A stretch of DNA of 64,000 nucleotides from Streptomyces ardesiacus. Lineage in GTDB: Bacteria; Actinomycetota; Actinomycetes; Streptomycetales; Streptomycetaceae. The stretch lies in contig NZ_BEWC01000009.1 of NCBI RefSeq assembly GCF_003112575.1, positions 62,001-126,000 of the forward strand, given 5' to 3'. Made by a program: the position numbers and the translations under genes. Positions 1-7,858 of the stretch are shown one piece after another. The stretch's first letter is position 1. Each line of letters starts with the position of its first letter. The notes below the pieces were generated by a model. That model saw only the letters and a program-made list of their open reading frames with translations. It was not told the DNA's origin and searched no databases.

Positions 1-728
1 TGCGCGCCCGCACGGCCGAACAGGCCGTCCCACTCGTCGTCGACGAGACCGGGACGGGTGTCGGCCGGACCGGCGCCTACTGGGCGTTCGAGCACAGCGG
101 AGTCACGCCCGACGTTCTGATTCTCGCCAAGGCGATCGGCGGCAGCCTTCCGCTGGCCGCGGTGGTCCACCACGAAGACCTGGGCGAGACGGGCGAGCCG
201 GGCGACAGCGATGGCGCGGGCGCTGCGGGCCGCCCGGCCAGTCCGCCCGCCGGAGGGCCCGGCGCGTCCGGCACCGGCGCCTTTCGCGGCAACCAACTCG
301 CCCTGGCCGCGGGCGCCGCCACCCTCGCCCACGTCCGCGAACACCGACTCGCCGAGCACGCCGCCGCACTGGGCGGGCGGATGCTGACCCGACTGCGCGC
401 CCTGGCCGCCGAGTTCGCGTGCCTCGGCGACGTCCGCGGGCGGGGGCTCATGGCCGGCATCGAGCTGACGGCACCGGACGGCACACCCGGCACACCCGGC
501 ACGGCCGCCCGACTCGCCGCCGCCGTCCGCCGGGAGTGCCTGCGCCGGGGTCTGATCGTGGACGTCACGGGGCCCGGCGCGAACGTCGTGCGCCTGCTGC
601 CACCGCTCATCGTCACCGAGGAGCAGATGTCGGCCGTCCTGGACCGGCTCGCCGAAGCCGTGCGGGCCGTGGACCGTCACCGCCCCGACAGCACGGCCGC
701 GATACGCGCCGGGCACGGCCCGCGGTGA
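1..728 (+). CDS. Class III aminotransferase, 3' part (diaminobutyrate-type, siderophore operon)
   Basis: The gene is cut by the left edge; about 241 C-terminal residues are visible, in the frame starting at base 3. It is a PLP-dependent class III (omega) aminotransferase. The visible part starts just before the DETGTGVGRTG segment, followed by WAFEH and LAKAIGGSLPLA, whose Lys is the Schiff-base lysine of the family. The downstream partners are an IucA/IucC synthetase and a GNAT acyltransferase. That is the arrangement of siderophore operons in which a 2,4-diaminobutyrate:2-oxoglutarate aminotransferase feeds the diamine. The substrate is inferred from that context. A Gly/Ala/Pro-rich stretch (about bases 185-275) is inserted after the lysine region. 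A gap of 55 bp separates it from the next gene. Confidence 0.85.
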   Translation, partial: RARTAEQAVPLVVDETGTGVGRTGAYWAFEHSGVTPDVLILAKAIGGSLPLAAVVHHEDLGETGEPGDSDGAGAAGRPASPPAGGPGASGTGAFRGNQLALAAGAATLAHVREHRLAEHAAALGGRMLTRLRALAAEFACLGDVRGRGLMAGIELTAPDGTPGTPGTAARLAAAVRRECLRRGLIVDVTGPGANVVRLLPPLIVTEEQMSAVLDRLAEAVRAVDRHRPDSTAAIRAGHGPR

Positions 729-783
729 CACCCACCGCCCGGACACAGAACGCCCCGGACACAGCACGCCAGGAGGACCCGCG

Positions 784-2736
784 TTGCACCCCCACACCGC
801 ATCCGGACCGGCCCCTGCGGTCGTCCCCGCCCCCGGGAGACCCGTTGACCCGGCGTGCCCGGCCGCCGCCGGGCCCCTGCCGGTGCCGGCGCAGCTGCCG
901 GCCCGGGCCGCGGCGCCCCCGCCTTCCCCGGCGGACGCGCTCGGTCGCCTCGACCCCCACGCCGCCGCCCAGGCCGCGGCCACGGAGAACCTGATCCGCT
1001 GCTGGGCCCGCGAGACGAACGCGCCCGCCCCCGGCGACGGCCTCCTGCGGGTGCCGCTCCCGGCCTGCGGCACCGCCCTGACCATTCCCGTCCTCTACTG
1101 GTCCCCGACCGGCCTGCACCGCTTCGGCCCCCCGCGGCTGGCCGGTGCGCCCGCCGCGGCGCCGCCCGTGGACGCGGTCACCCTCGCCGCGCTGCTCGTA
1201 CGCGAGACGGTCGGCGCCACCGCCGACGGTCCCGACTTCGTCGCGCGTGTCGCCGACTCCGTCCGGCGCACCGCCGTATTCCTGCGGGAACGCGCGGAAC
1301 GGCCCGCGGACGGACCGGAAGTTCGGCGTCACGGCGCGCAGGACCCCGGCGGAACGGACCTCTTCCTCGCCGCCGAACAGGCGCTCGTCCTCGGACACCC
1401 GCTGCACCCCACCCCCAAGAGCCGCGCGGGGCTCACCGAGGCGGAAGCCCGCCGGTACTCCCCGGAGCTGCGCGGTTCCTTCCCCCTGCACTGGCTGGCC
1501 GTCGCCCCCTCCGTACTCGCGACCGACTCGGCCTGGACGGAACGCGGCCGCACGCTCCCGGCGGCTCGGCTCACCGCGCGCCTGGCCGCGGACGGCCCGG
1601 CGCCGCCGGACGGCTACGCCCTGCTGCCCCTGCACCCCTGGCAGTTCCGCGCGGTGCTGCACCGGCCGGACGTGACCGCACTGCTGGACGCCGGCCTGGT
1701 CAGGGACCTCGGCCCCCAGGGCCCGGCGTGGCATCCCACGTCCTCCGTGCGCACCGTCCACCGCACGGGCGCCCCCGCCATGCTCAAGCTCTCGCTGGCC
1801 CTGCGCATCACCAACTCCCGGCGGGAGAACCTCCGCAAGGAACTCCACCGCGGTGTCGAGGTGCACCGCCTGCTGCGCCGCGGGCTGTCCCGCCAGTGGC
1901 AGGCGGCCCACCCGGGCTTCGACATCGTCCGCGACCCGGCCTGGCTCGCCGTCGACGCGGCGGACGGCACGCCGGTACGAGGGCTCGACGTCGTCGTCCG
2001 CCACAACCCCTTCCGGCCCTCGGACGACGTCTCCTGCGTGGCCTCCCTCGTCGCGGCCCGGCCGCACGCCCGGACGGCGGACGGGCCCGCCGCGCGCTCC
2101 CGGCTGGCCGAGTGCGTCACCCGGCTCGCCGCACGGACCGGCCGACCACGCGCAGCCGTCGCCGTCGAGTGGTTCCTGCGCTACCTCCACCACGTCGTCC
2201 GTCCCGTCCTGTGGCTGGACGCCCACGCGGGGATCGCCCTGGAGGCGCACCAGCAGAACACCCTGGTCCTGCTGGACGCGGAGGGCTGGCCCTCGGGCGG
2301 CCGCTACCGCGACAACCAGGGCTACTACTTCCGCGAGTCCCGCCGCGCGGAACTGGAGGCCCGGCTGCCCGGCATCGGTGAGCACAGCGACACCTTCGTG
2401 GCCGACGAGGTCACCGACGAGCGTTTCGCCTACTACCTCGCCGTCAACAACGTGTTCGGCCTCGTCGGCGCCTTCGGCTCCCAGGGGCTCGCGGACGAAG
2501 GAACGCTGCTGGCCGCCTTCCGCCGCTTCCTGGGCGGGCTGGCCGCCGGCCCGGCCCCCCTGGGCGGTCCGCTCCCCGCCCGCCTCCTCGACTCGCCGGC
2601 GCTGCGCTGCAAGGCCAACCTGCTCACCCGGATGCACGGCCTCGACGAACTCGTCGGCCCGGTGGACACCCAGTCCGTGTACGTCACCGTCGCCAACCCC
2701 CTGCGCGCCTGCTCTTCCGAAGGAGCGACCCTGTGA
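784..2736 (+). CDS. IucA/IucC-family NIS siderophore synthetase
   Basis: 650 aa, close to the usual NIS synthetase length. The enzyme adenylates a carboxylate (typically citrate) and condenses it with an amine or hydroxylamine. Visible family motifs are GHPLHPTPKSRAG (ATP and substrate binding), LKLSLALRITNSRREN, EAHQQNTLV and YRDNQGYYF; the last is followed by a helical C-terminal region. The start is TTG at 784: a strong AGGAGGA site lies about 8 bases upstream and the reading begins in the interdomain gap. The stop overlaps the next start. With the flanking aminotransferase and GNAT genes it should make a citrate-based siderophore resembling the rhizobactin 1021/schizokinen class. No hydroxylase or decarboxylase gene is visible here, and either could lie upstream of the window. 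Confidence 0.93.
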   Translation: MHPHTASGPAPAVVPAPGRPVDPACPAAAGPLPVPAQLPARAAAPPPSPADALGRLDPHAAAQAAATENLIRCWARETNAPAPGDGLLRVPLPACGTALTIPVLYWSPTGLHRFGPPRLAGAPAAAPPVDAVTLAALLVRETVGATADGPDFVARVADSVRRTAVFLRERAERPADGPEVRRHGAQDPGGTDLFLAAEQALVLGHPLHPTPKSRAGLTEAEARRYSPELRGSFPLHWLAVAPSVLATDSAWTERGRTLPAARLTARLAADGPAPPDGYALLPLHPWQFRAVLHRPDVTALLDAGLVRDLGPQGPAWHPTSSVRTVHRTGAPAMLKLSLALRITNSRRENLRKELHRGVEVHRLLRRGLSRQWQAAHPGFDIVRDPAWLAVDAADGTPVRGLDVVVRHNPFRPSDDVSCVASLVAARPHARTADGPAARSRLAECVTRLAARTGRPRAAVAVEWFLRYLHHVVRPVLWLDAHAGIALEAHQQNTLVLLDAEGWPSGGRYRDNQGYYFRESRRAELEARLPGIGEHSDTFVADEVTDERFAYYLAVNNVFGLVGAFGSQGLADEGTLLAAFRRFLGGLAAGPAPLGGPLPARLLDSPALRCKANLLTRMHGLDELVGPVDTQSVYVTVANPLRACSSEGATL

Positions 2737-3425
2737 ACCCCACCGACGCGAGCGCGGACGACACCCTGGACCTGCACCTGCCGGACGAGTTCCTCGCGCT
2801 CCTGCGGGACGTGGGCGACGACCGCGCGCAGGCAGCCGGGGCACGCGCGCGTGCCGACCTCCTCGACGGCCTCGCCGACTGGGGGCCGGTCACCACGCCC
2901 GTCGGCGTGTTCCACCTGGTCCCCGCCGACGCCGAACGGGACGCCGCGCTCGTCTCCCGCTGGATGAACGACCCCGCCGTCGCCGCGTACTGGGAACTGA
3001 CCGGACCGCAGAGCGTGACCGCCGAGCACCTGCGGGCCCAGCTGACCGGGGACGGGCGCAGCGTCCCGTGCGTCGGGACGCTGGACGGGTCGCCGATGAG
3101 CTACTGGGAGATCTACCGGGCCGATCTCGACCCGCTGGCCCGTTACTGCCCGGTCCGCCCACACGACACCGGCGTCCACCTGCTGATCGGCGACGACGCC
3201 GACCGCGGGCGGGGCACCGGAACCGAGCTGATCAGGGCGGTCGCCGACCTCGTCCTCGCGCACCGCCCCGCCTGCACGCGCGTGCTCGCCGAACCCGACG
3301 TCCGCAACAGGCCGTCCGTCGCGGCGTTCCTGGGCGCCGGGTTCCGGCCGGTGGCCGAGGTGGACCTGCCGGGCAAGCGGGCCGCCCTCATGGTCCGCGA
3401 ACGGACGGGGCCGCAGCCCGCGTGA
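2733..3425 (+). CDS. GNAT acyltransferase, siderophore biosynthesis (IucB/RhbD-like)
   Basis: 230 aa. The GTG start overlaps the synthetase stop (GTGA, 4 bases), with AAGGAG seven bases upstream, so translation is probably coupled. The N-terminal 60 residues are acidic and variable. The GNAT fold follows, with WMNDPAVAAYWEL, MSYWEIYRADLD and the acyl-CoA pyrophosphate loop region DDADRGRGTGTELIRAV. This is the signature of the AlcB/IucB/RhbD family, which acylates a hydroxylamine or amine before NIS condensation. It is the last gene of the operon; the next gene, 217 bases away, is unrelated. The identity of the acyl group cannot be read from the sequence. Confidence 0.88.
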   Translation: MNPTDASADDTLDLHLPDEFLALLRDVGDDRAQAAGARARADLLDGLADWGPVTTPVGVFHLVPADAERDAALVSRWMNDPAVAAYWELTGPQSVTAEHLRAQLTGDGRSVPCVGTLDGSPMSYWEIYRADLDPLARYCPVRPHDTGVHLLIGDDADRGRGTGTELIRAVADLVLAHRPACTRVLAEPDVRNRPSVAAFLGAGFRPVAEVDLPGKRAALMVRERTGPQPA

Positions 3426-3627
3426 CGCGCGGCGCACCTCGTCGTCCCCCGCCCGTCCGCAGGCAGTCCGCCCAGGAGGCCCCCGTGACCCGCCGGCCCC
3501 GGCAGCGCCCCGTGCCGCCGCCGTCCCCGCCGTTCCCGCAGCCCTGCGCGTCGGCGTTCCCGCGCCCCGACGCGTCGCTTCCGTCCCCGCCGTCCGCCTC
3601 GCCGCCCCGTTTGTCAGTCCTGGGCCG

Positions 3628-3633
3628 TAGGGT
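3628..3633 (+). promoter_or_regulatory. Candidate -10 box TAGGGT for a leaderless helicase mRNA
   Basis: TAGGGT ends 9 bases before the ATG at 3643, and no ribosome binding site is visible between them. This spacing places transcription initiation at or next to the start codon. No convincing -35 at 17-18 bases is seen. Confidence 0.4.
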
Positions 3634-3642
3634 GGTCGCGCT

Positions 3643-5673
3643 ATGACGAAGCCCTCACTCCCCGAACTCCTGCACGCCGCCGTCGCCGCCGTCGGCGGTA
3701 CGGAGCGTCCCGGCCAGGTGGCCATGGCCGAAGCCGTCGAGGAAGCCATCGACAGCGGCTCCCATCTGCTGGTCCAGGCCGGCACCGGTACCGGAAAGTC
3801 GCTCGGCTACCTGGTGCCCGCGCTGGCGCACGGGGAGCGGGTGGTCGTGGCCACGGCGACCCTGGCCCTGCAGCGCCAGCTCGTCGAGCGGGACCTGCCC
3901 CGCACGGTCGACGCGCTCCACCCGAAGCTGCGTCGCCGTCCGGAGTTCGCGATGCTCAAGGGCAGGTCGAACTACCTGTGCCTGCACCGGCTGCACGAGG
4001 GCGTCCCGCAGGACGAGGAGGAGGGCCTCTTCGACCAGTTCGAGGCCGCCGCGCCCACCAGCAGGCTCGGGCAGGACCTGCTGCGGATGCGCGACTGGGC
4101 CGACGAGACCGAGACCGGCGACCGCGACGACCTCACCCCGGGCGTCTCCGACCGCGCCTGGTCCCAGGTCTCGGTCTCCTCCCGGGAGTGCCTGGGCGCC
4201 TCGAAGTGCGCCTACGGTGCCGAGTGCTTCGCCGAGACGGCCCGCGAGCGCGCCAAGCTCTCCGAGGTCGTCGTCACCAACCACGCCCTGCTCGCGATCG
4301 ACGCCATCGAGGGCGCGCCCGTCCTGCCGCAGCACGAGGTGCTGATCGTCGACGAGGCGCACGAGCTGGTCTCCCGGGTCACCGGCGTCGCCACCGGTGA
4401 GCTGACCCCCGGCCAGGTCAACCGGGCGGTGCGCCGGGCCGCGAAGCTGGTCAACGAGAAGGCCGCCGACCAGCTCCAGACCGCCGCCGAGGGCTTCGAG
4501 CGGCTGATGGAGCTGGCGCTCCCGGGCCGCCTCGAGGAGATCCCCGAGGACCTGGGCTACGCCCTGATGGCGCTGCGGGACGCCTGCCGTACGGTCATCT
4601 CGGCCATCGGCAGCACCCGGGACAGGTCCGTGCAGGACGAGGACGCCGTCCGCAAGCAGGCGCTGGCCTCCGTGGAGTCCGTGCACGACGTGGCGGAGCG
4701 GATCACGAACGGCTCCGAGTGGGACGTCGTCTGGTACGAGCGCCACGACCGGTTCGGCGCGTCGCTGCGGGTCGCTCCGATGTCCGTCTCGGGGCTGCTG
4801 CGGGAGAAGCTCTTCACCGACCGCTCGGTGGTCCTGACCTCCGCGACGCTGAAGCTGGGCGGCGACTTCAACGGCGTCGGGGCCTCCCTGGGGCTCGCAC
4901 CCGAGGGCACCGAGGGCGACGACGTGCCCCAGTGGAAGGGCGTCGACGTCGGCTCCCCCTTCGACTACCGCAAGCAGGGCATCCTCTACGTCGCCAAGCA
5001 CCTGGCCCGCCCCGCCCGGGACGGCGACCGCGGTGACATGCTCGACGAGCTGACCGAGCTGATCCAGGCGGCGGGAGGCCGCACGCTGGGGCTGTTCTCC
5101 TCGATGCGCGCGGCCCAAGTGGCCGCCGAGGAACTGCGCTCGCGCATCCCGGAGTACCCGATCCTCCTCCAGGGCGAGGAGACCCTGGGCGAGCTGATCA
5201 AGAACTTCGCCGCCGACCCGCGGACCTGTCTCTTCGGCACCCTGTCGCTGTGGCAGGGCGTCGACGTCCCCGGGCCGAGCTGCCAGCTCGTCGTCATGGA
5301 CAAGATCCCGTTCCCGCGTCCCGACGATCCGCTCATGAGCGCCCGCCAGAAGGCGGTGGAGGAGGCCGGGGGCAACGGCTTCATGGCCGTCGCGGCGACG
5401 CACGCCGCGCTGCTGATGGCGCAGGGCGCGGGCCGGCTCGTCCGGGCGTCCGGCGACCGCGGCGTGGTCGCCGTACTGGACCAGCGGCTGGCGACGGCCC
5501 GGTACGGGAGCTATCTGAAGGCGTCCCTGCCCGACTTCTGGTTCACCACCGACCGCAACCAGGTCCGCAAGTCGCTCGCCGCGATCGACGCGAAGGCGAA
5601 GCAGACCGAGGGCACCGGGCCGGGCGAGGACGCGCAGCAGGCCGCGGCCGCGGGCCAGACGCAGGACGACTGA
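3643..5673 (+). CDS. DinG/Rad3-family ATP-dependent DNA helicase
   Basis: 676 aa, superfamily 2 iron-sulfur helicase. Walker A is AGTGTGKS (46-53) and the DEAH box is at 237-240. Four cysteines lie between them in the spacing expected for a 4Fe-4S cluster: C113, C183, C189 and C195. The C-terminal half carries the second RecA-like domain (FGTLSLWQGVDVPG, and QGAGRLVRASGDRG as motif VI). DinG proteins unwind 5'-tailed DNA, R-loops and D-loops and are often damage-inducible. The ATG at 3643 follows a -10-like hexamer closely. The gene converges on lexA; no LexA box is seen in the 217-bp upstream gap, so SOS control is not supported. The C-terminal tail is Ala/Gln-rich. Confidence 0.93.
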   Translation: MTKPSLPELLHAAVAAVGGTERPGQVAMAEAVEEAIDSGSHLLVQAGTGTGKSLGYLVPALAHGERVVVATATLALQRQLVERDLPRTVDALHPKLRRRPEFAMLKGRSNYLCLHRLHEGVPQDEEEGLFDQFEAAAPTSRLGQDLLRMRDWADETETGDRDDLTPGVSDRAWSQVSVSSRECLGASKCAYGAECFAETARERAKLSEVVVTNHALLAIDAIEGAPVLPQHEVLIVDEAHELVSRVTGVATGELTPGQVNRAVRRAAKLVNEKAADQLQTAAEGFERLMELALPGRLEEIPEDLGYALMALRDACRTVISAIGSTRDRSVQDEDAVRKQALASVESVHDVAERITNGSEWDVVWYERHDRFGASLRVAPMSVSGLLREKLFTDRSVVLTSATLKLGGDFNGVGASLGLAPEGTEGDDVPQWKGVDVGSPFDYRKQGILYVAKHLARPARDGDRGDMLDELTELIQAAGGRTLGLFSSMRAAQVAAEELRSRIPEYPILLQGEETLGELIKNFAADPRTCLFGTLSLWQGVDVPGPSCQLVVMDKIPFPRPDDPLMSARQKAVEEAGGNGFMAVAATHAALLMAQGAGRLVRASGDRGVVAVLDQRLATARYGSYLKASLPDFWFTTDRNQVRKSLAAIDAKAKQTEGTGPGEDAQQAAAAGQTQDD

Positions 5674-5679
5674 GCGGGC

Positions 5680-5689
5680 GGGGGGGGGG
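5680..5689 (+). repeat. Homopolymer of 10 G residues
   Basis: An uninterrupted run of ten G begins seven bases after the helicase stop codon. It is non-coding, a candidate slippage site, and a place where assembly errors are likely. Confidence 0.9.
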
Positions 5690-5754
5690 CGTCCGGTGCG
5701 TCGTGCCGTCCGCCCTCCCGACCAGTCCCGTACGACACGGCTCCGCGCAGCGCG

Positions 5755-5788
5755 GGGCCCCGGAACCGGCGCAGAGGTTCCGGGGCCC
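5755..5788. terminator. Bidirectional terminator between helicase and lexA
   Basis: Perfect 13-bp inverted repeat (5755-5767 and 5776-5788) with an 8-base loop, between two convergent genes. Confidence 0.8.
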
Positions 5789-5835
5789 GGTCGGGTCGGC
5801 GGGGCGCTGTCGCGCGTACCCGCCCGCCGTGGCGC

Positions 5836-6615
5836 TCAGACGCGGCGCAGTACGGCCACCACCTTGCCGAGGATGGTCGCGTCGTCACCGGGGATCGGCT
5901 CGTAGGCGGCGTTGTGCGGGAGGAGCCAGACGTGGCCGTCCTCGCGCTTGAACCGCTTGACGGTGGCCTCGCCGTCGAGCATCGCGGCCACGATGTCGCC
6001 GTTCTCGGCGACCGGCTGACGGCGGACCGTGACCCAGTCGCCGTCGCAGATCGCGGCCTCGATCATCGAGTCGCCGACGACCTTGAGGACGAAGAGCTCA
6101 CCGTCGCCGACCAGCTGCCGGGGGAGCGGGAAGACGTCCTCGACGGACTCCTCCGCGAGGATCGGACCACCGGCGGCGATGCGTCCGACGAGCGGCACGT
6201 AGGACGCGGCCGGCTTTCCGGCGGTGTCCGTGGGCTGTACCGAGGCGGCCTGGTCGGAGCCGCGCACCTCGTAGGCCCGCGGGCGGTGCGGGTCGCGGCG
6301 CAGGAAGCCCTTGCGCTCCAGCGCCATCAGCTGGTGTGCCACGGACGAGGTGCTGGAGAGGCCGACGGCCTGGCCGATCTCGCGCATCGACGGCGGGTAC
6401 CCGCGTCGCTGCACCGAGTCGCGGATGACCTCGATCACCCGGCGCTGGCGATCGGTGAGCCCCGAGCTGTCCGCCCGGATGCCGGGAGGTCGGCCCGGCA
6501 GGGAGCGCTTGTGCCCCTCGGGATGCGCGGCGTCGCTCATCGCGTGTACCGGCTCAGGTCGGCCCTGGGGGCGTTCCTGGGCAGTGATGGTGGCACTGTC
6601 GGCGGTGGTGGTCAC
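5836..6615 (-). CDS. lexA: LexA SOS repressor / autoprotease
   Basis: 259 aa. GTG start at 6615, preceded by GAGAGGGG; a longer upstream frame exists but lacks a ribosome site. After an N-terminal extension of about 52 residues, typical of Streptomyces LexA, comes the winged-helix domain (LTDRQRRVIEVIRDSV to about residue 117). The C-terminal S24 autoprotease domain contains the Ala148-Gly149 cleavage bond, nucleophile Ser183 (in GDSMIEA) and Lys220 (in EATVKRFK). It represses DNA-damage genes until RecA filaments trigger self-cleavage. An SOS-box-like site 61 bp upstream suggests autoregulation. It is divergent from nrdR. Confidence 0.98.
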   Translation of the reverse strand: MTTTADSATITAQERPQGRPEPVHAMSDAAHPEGHKRSLPGRPPGIRADSSGLTDRQRRVIEVIRDSVQRRGYPPSMREIGQAVGLSSTSSVAHQLMALERKGFLRRDPHRPRAYEVRGSDQAASVQPTDTAGKPAASYVPLVGRIAAGGPILAEESVEDVFPLPRQLVGDGELFVLKVVGDSMIEAAICDGDWVTVRRQPVAENGDIVAAMLDGEATVKRFKREDGHVWLLPHNAAYEPIPGDDATILGKVVAVLRRV

Positions 6616-6675
6616 GTCGGCCCCTCTCGATGGTCTCCCTGCTGCACAACGGTAGTAGCTTTCGAAAGGTTGCGC

Positions 6676-6689
6676 CAAACACACGTTCG
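6676..6689 (-). promoter_or_regulatory. SOS (LexA/DinR) box upstream of lexA
   Basis: On the minus strand the site reads CGAACGTGTGTTTG. The Gram-positive/actinobacterial consensus is CGAAC-N4-GTTCG, so it differs at one base of the second half-site. It lies 61 bp before the GTG start of lexA. Confidence 0.75.
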
Positions 6690-6990
6690 AGTGAAAAACC
6701 GCGAATCCCTCGCCCGTATTGCATGTCTGGGTGTATGGCTACCGTGGTGCCCGGCGGACAAAAGGGCTGATTGCTGTACTCTTCACCGCCGTGGTGACAA
6801 CCTCCGGGATGTCGCCCCAGTCTGCCATCCGGCAGCCCGTTCGACGGGGCGGGTCTCCCATCTGTTGCGGTAGTCCCACGCCCCCTCCTCGCGGTGCCCA
6901 CGGTATCTCCGCATTGCTGCCGGTCGTCCCGGTGCGGGCGGGCACGCACAGGCGCGACACGCGTGCACGGCGTGTTTGTTTGAGCCAATC

Positions 6991-7005
6991 ACCACATCTA
7001 GTGGT
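6991..7005. promoter_or_regulatory. NrdR box 1
   Basis: Perfect inverted repeat ACCAC-N5-GTGGT centred on 6998, AT-rich core, 140 bp before nrdR. Its centre is 31 bp from box 2, matching the tandem arrangement known for NrdR operators. Confidence 0.75.
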
Positions 7006-7022
7006 TGGATTGCATCTGTAGC

Positions 7023-7035
7023 CCACAAGTTGTGG
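7023..7035. promoter_or_regulatory. NrdR box 2
   Basis: Odd palindrome CCACAA-G-TTGTGG centred on 7029. It lies upstream of the candidate -10 TATGCT (7068-7073) of the nrdRJ operon. Confidence 0.7.
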
Positions 7036-7144
7036 TCCCCCGGGTCTTCGAGCCCGTCGCGATCGCCTATGCTGGGGGCTGCTTCGAGGGGCTCACAGGG
7101 CCTTTCGAGGCTGTTGAGTCTGCTGTGAGGAGGGTTCGGAGTCC

Positions 7145-7693
7145 ATGCACTGCCCCTTCTGCAGGCACCCCGACAGCCGTGTCGTCGACAGCCGTACGAC
7201 TGACGACGGCACGTCGATCCGCAGGCGCCGCCAGTGCCCTGACTGCTCCCGTCGGTTCACGACCGTGGAGACGTGCTCGCTCATGGTGGTGAAGCGGTCC
7301 GGGGTCACCGAACCGTTCAGCCGCACCAAGGTGATCAACGGTGTGCGCAAGGCCTGCCAGGGCCGGCCCGTCACCGAGGACGCGCTCGCCCAGCTCGGCC
7401 AACGGGTCGAGGAGGCGGTGCGGGCGACCGGGAGTGCCGAGCTGACCACCCACGACGTGGGGCTGGCCATCCTCGGCCCGTTGCAGGAACTCGACCTCGT
7501 CGCCTATCTGCGATTCGCCTCGGTCTACCGGGCGTTCGACTCGCTCGAGGACTTCGAGGCCGCGATCGCGGAACTGAGGGAGACGACGGGGCGGCCCGGC
7601 GGAGGCGACGACACCGGCGCGGGGAGCCAGGAGAACGACCGCGGGTCCACGGGGGCGGGACACGTCCCCGAGCCCGCAGGCGCCGCCGACTGA
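7145..7693 (+). CDS. nrdR: NrdR transcriptional repressor of ribonucleotide reductase
   Basis: 182 aa. ATG preceded by GAGGAGG. The zinc ribbon uses C3, C6, C31 and C34 (MHCPFC ... CPDC) and is followed by an ATP-cone domain (VVKRSGVTEPFSRTKVINGVRKAC ...) that senses ATP/dATP. The C-terminal 35 residues are a Gly/Asp-rich tail longer than in most bacterial NrdRs (150-160 aa). NrdR represses class Ia and class II reductase genes when dATP is high. It is the first gene of the nrdR-nrdJ unit and sits directly downstream of two NrdR boxes, so it should be autoregulated. Confidence 0.98.
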   Translation: MHCPFCRHPDSRVVDSRTTDDGTSIRRRRQCPDCSRRFTTVETCSLMVVKRSGVTEPFSRTKVINGVRKACQGRPVTEDALAQLGQRVEEAVRATGSAELTTHDVGLAILGPLQELDLVAYLRFASVYRAFDSLEDFEAAIAELRETTGRPGGGDDTGAGSQENDRGSTGAGHVPEPAGAAD

Positions 7694-7754
7694 CCGGCGG
7701 GCCGGACCCGGACTTCGGCGCCCGGGCCCGGCCGGACGGCGGCGAGCAGAGACC

Positions 7755-7786
7755 TGTTGCGGGCGCAGCGAGAGATGCCCGCAACA
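7755..7786 (+). other. Intercistronic hairpin between nrdR and nrdJ
   Basis: Perfect 10-bp inverted repeat (7755-7764 and 7777-7786) with a 12-base loop, no U-tract, inside the 165-bp nrdR-nrdJ spacer. It could be a weak attenuator, an RNA processing site or a stabiliser that sets the nrdR:nrdJ ratio. Confidence 0.55.
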
Positions 7787-7858
7787 CCAGACAGAACACC
7801 GTGCCCACGGGAACAATCGGGGCACTTCAGGGCGTTTTCGCCCGTACAGGGAGGCGGC

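Larger units (their letters stand above)
6616..7144. other. lexA-nrdR divergent intergenic region
   Basis: 529 bases without a coding gene. It contains the lexA ribosome site and SOS-box-like element on the left. On the right are the two NrdR boxes, a -10-like TATGCT at 7068-7073 and the nrdR ribosome site GAGGAGG. The middle (about 6700-6980) has no structure I can assign; short open frames there have no codon bias or start signals. Confidence 0.7.
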
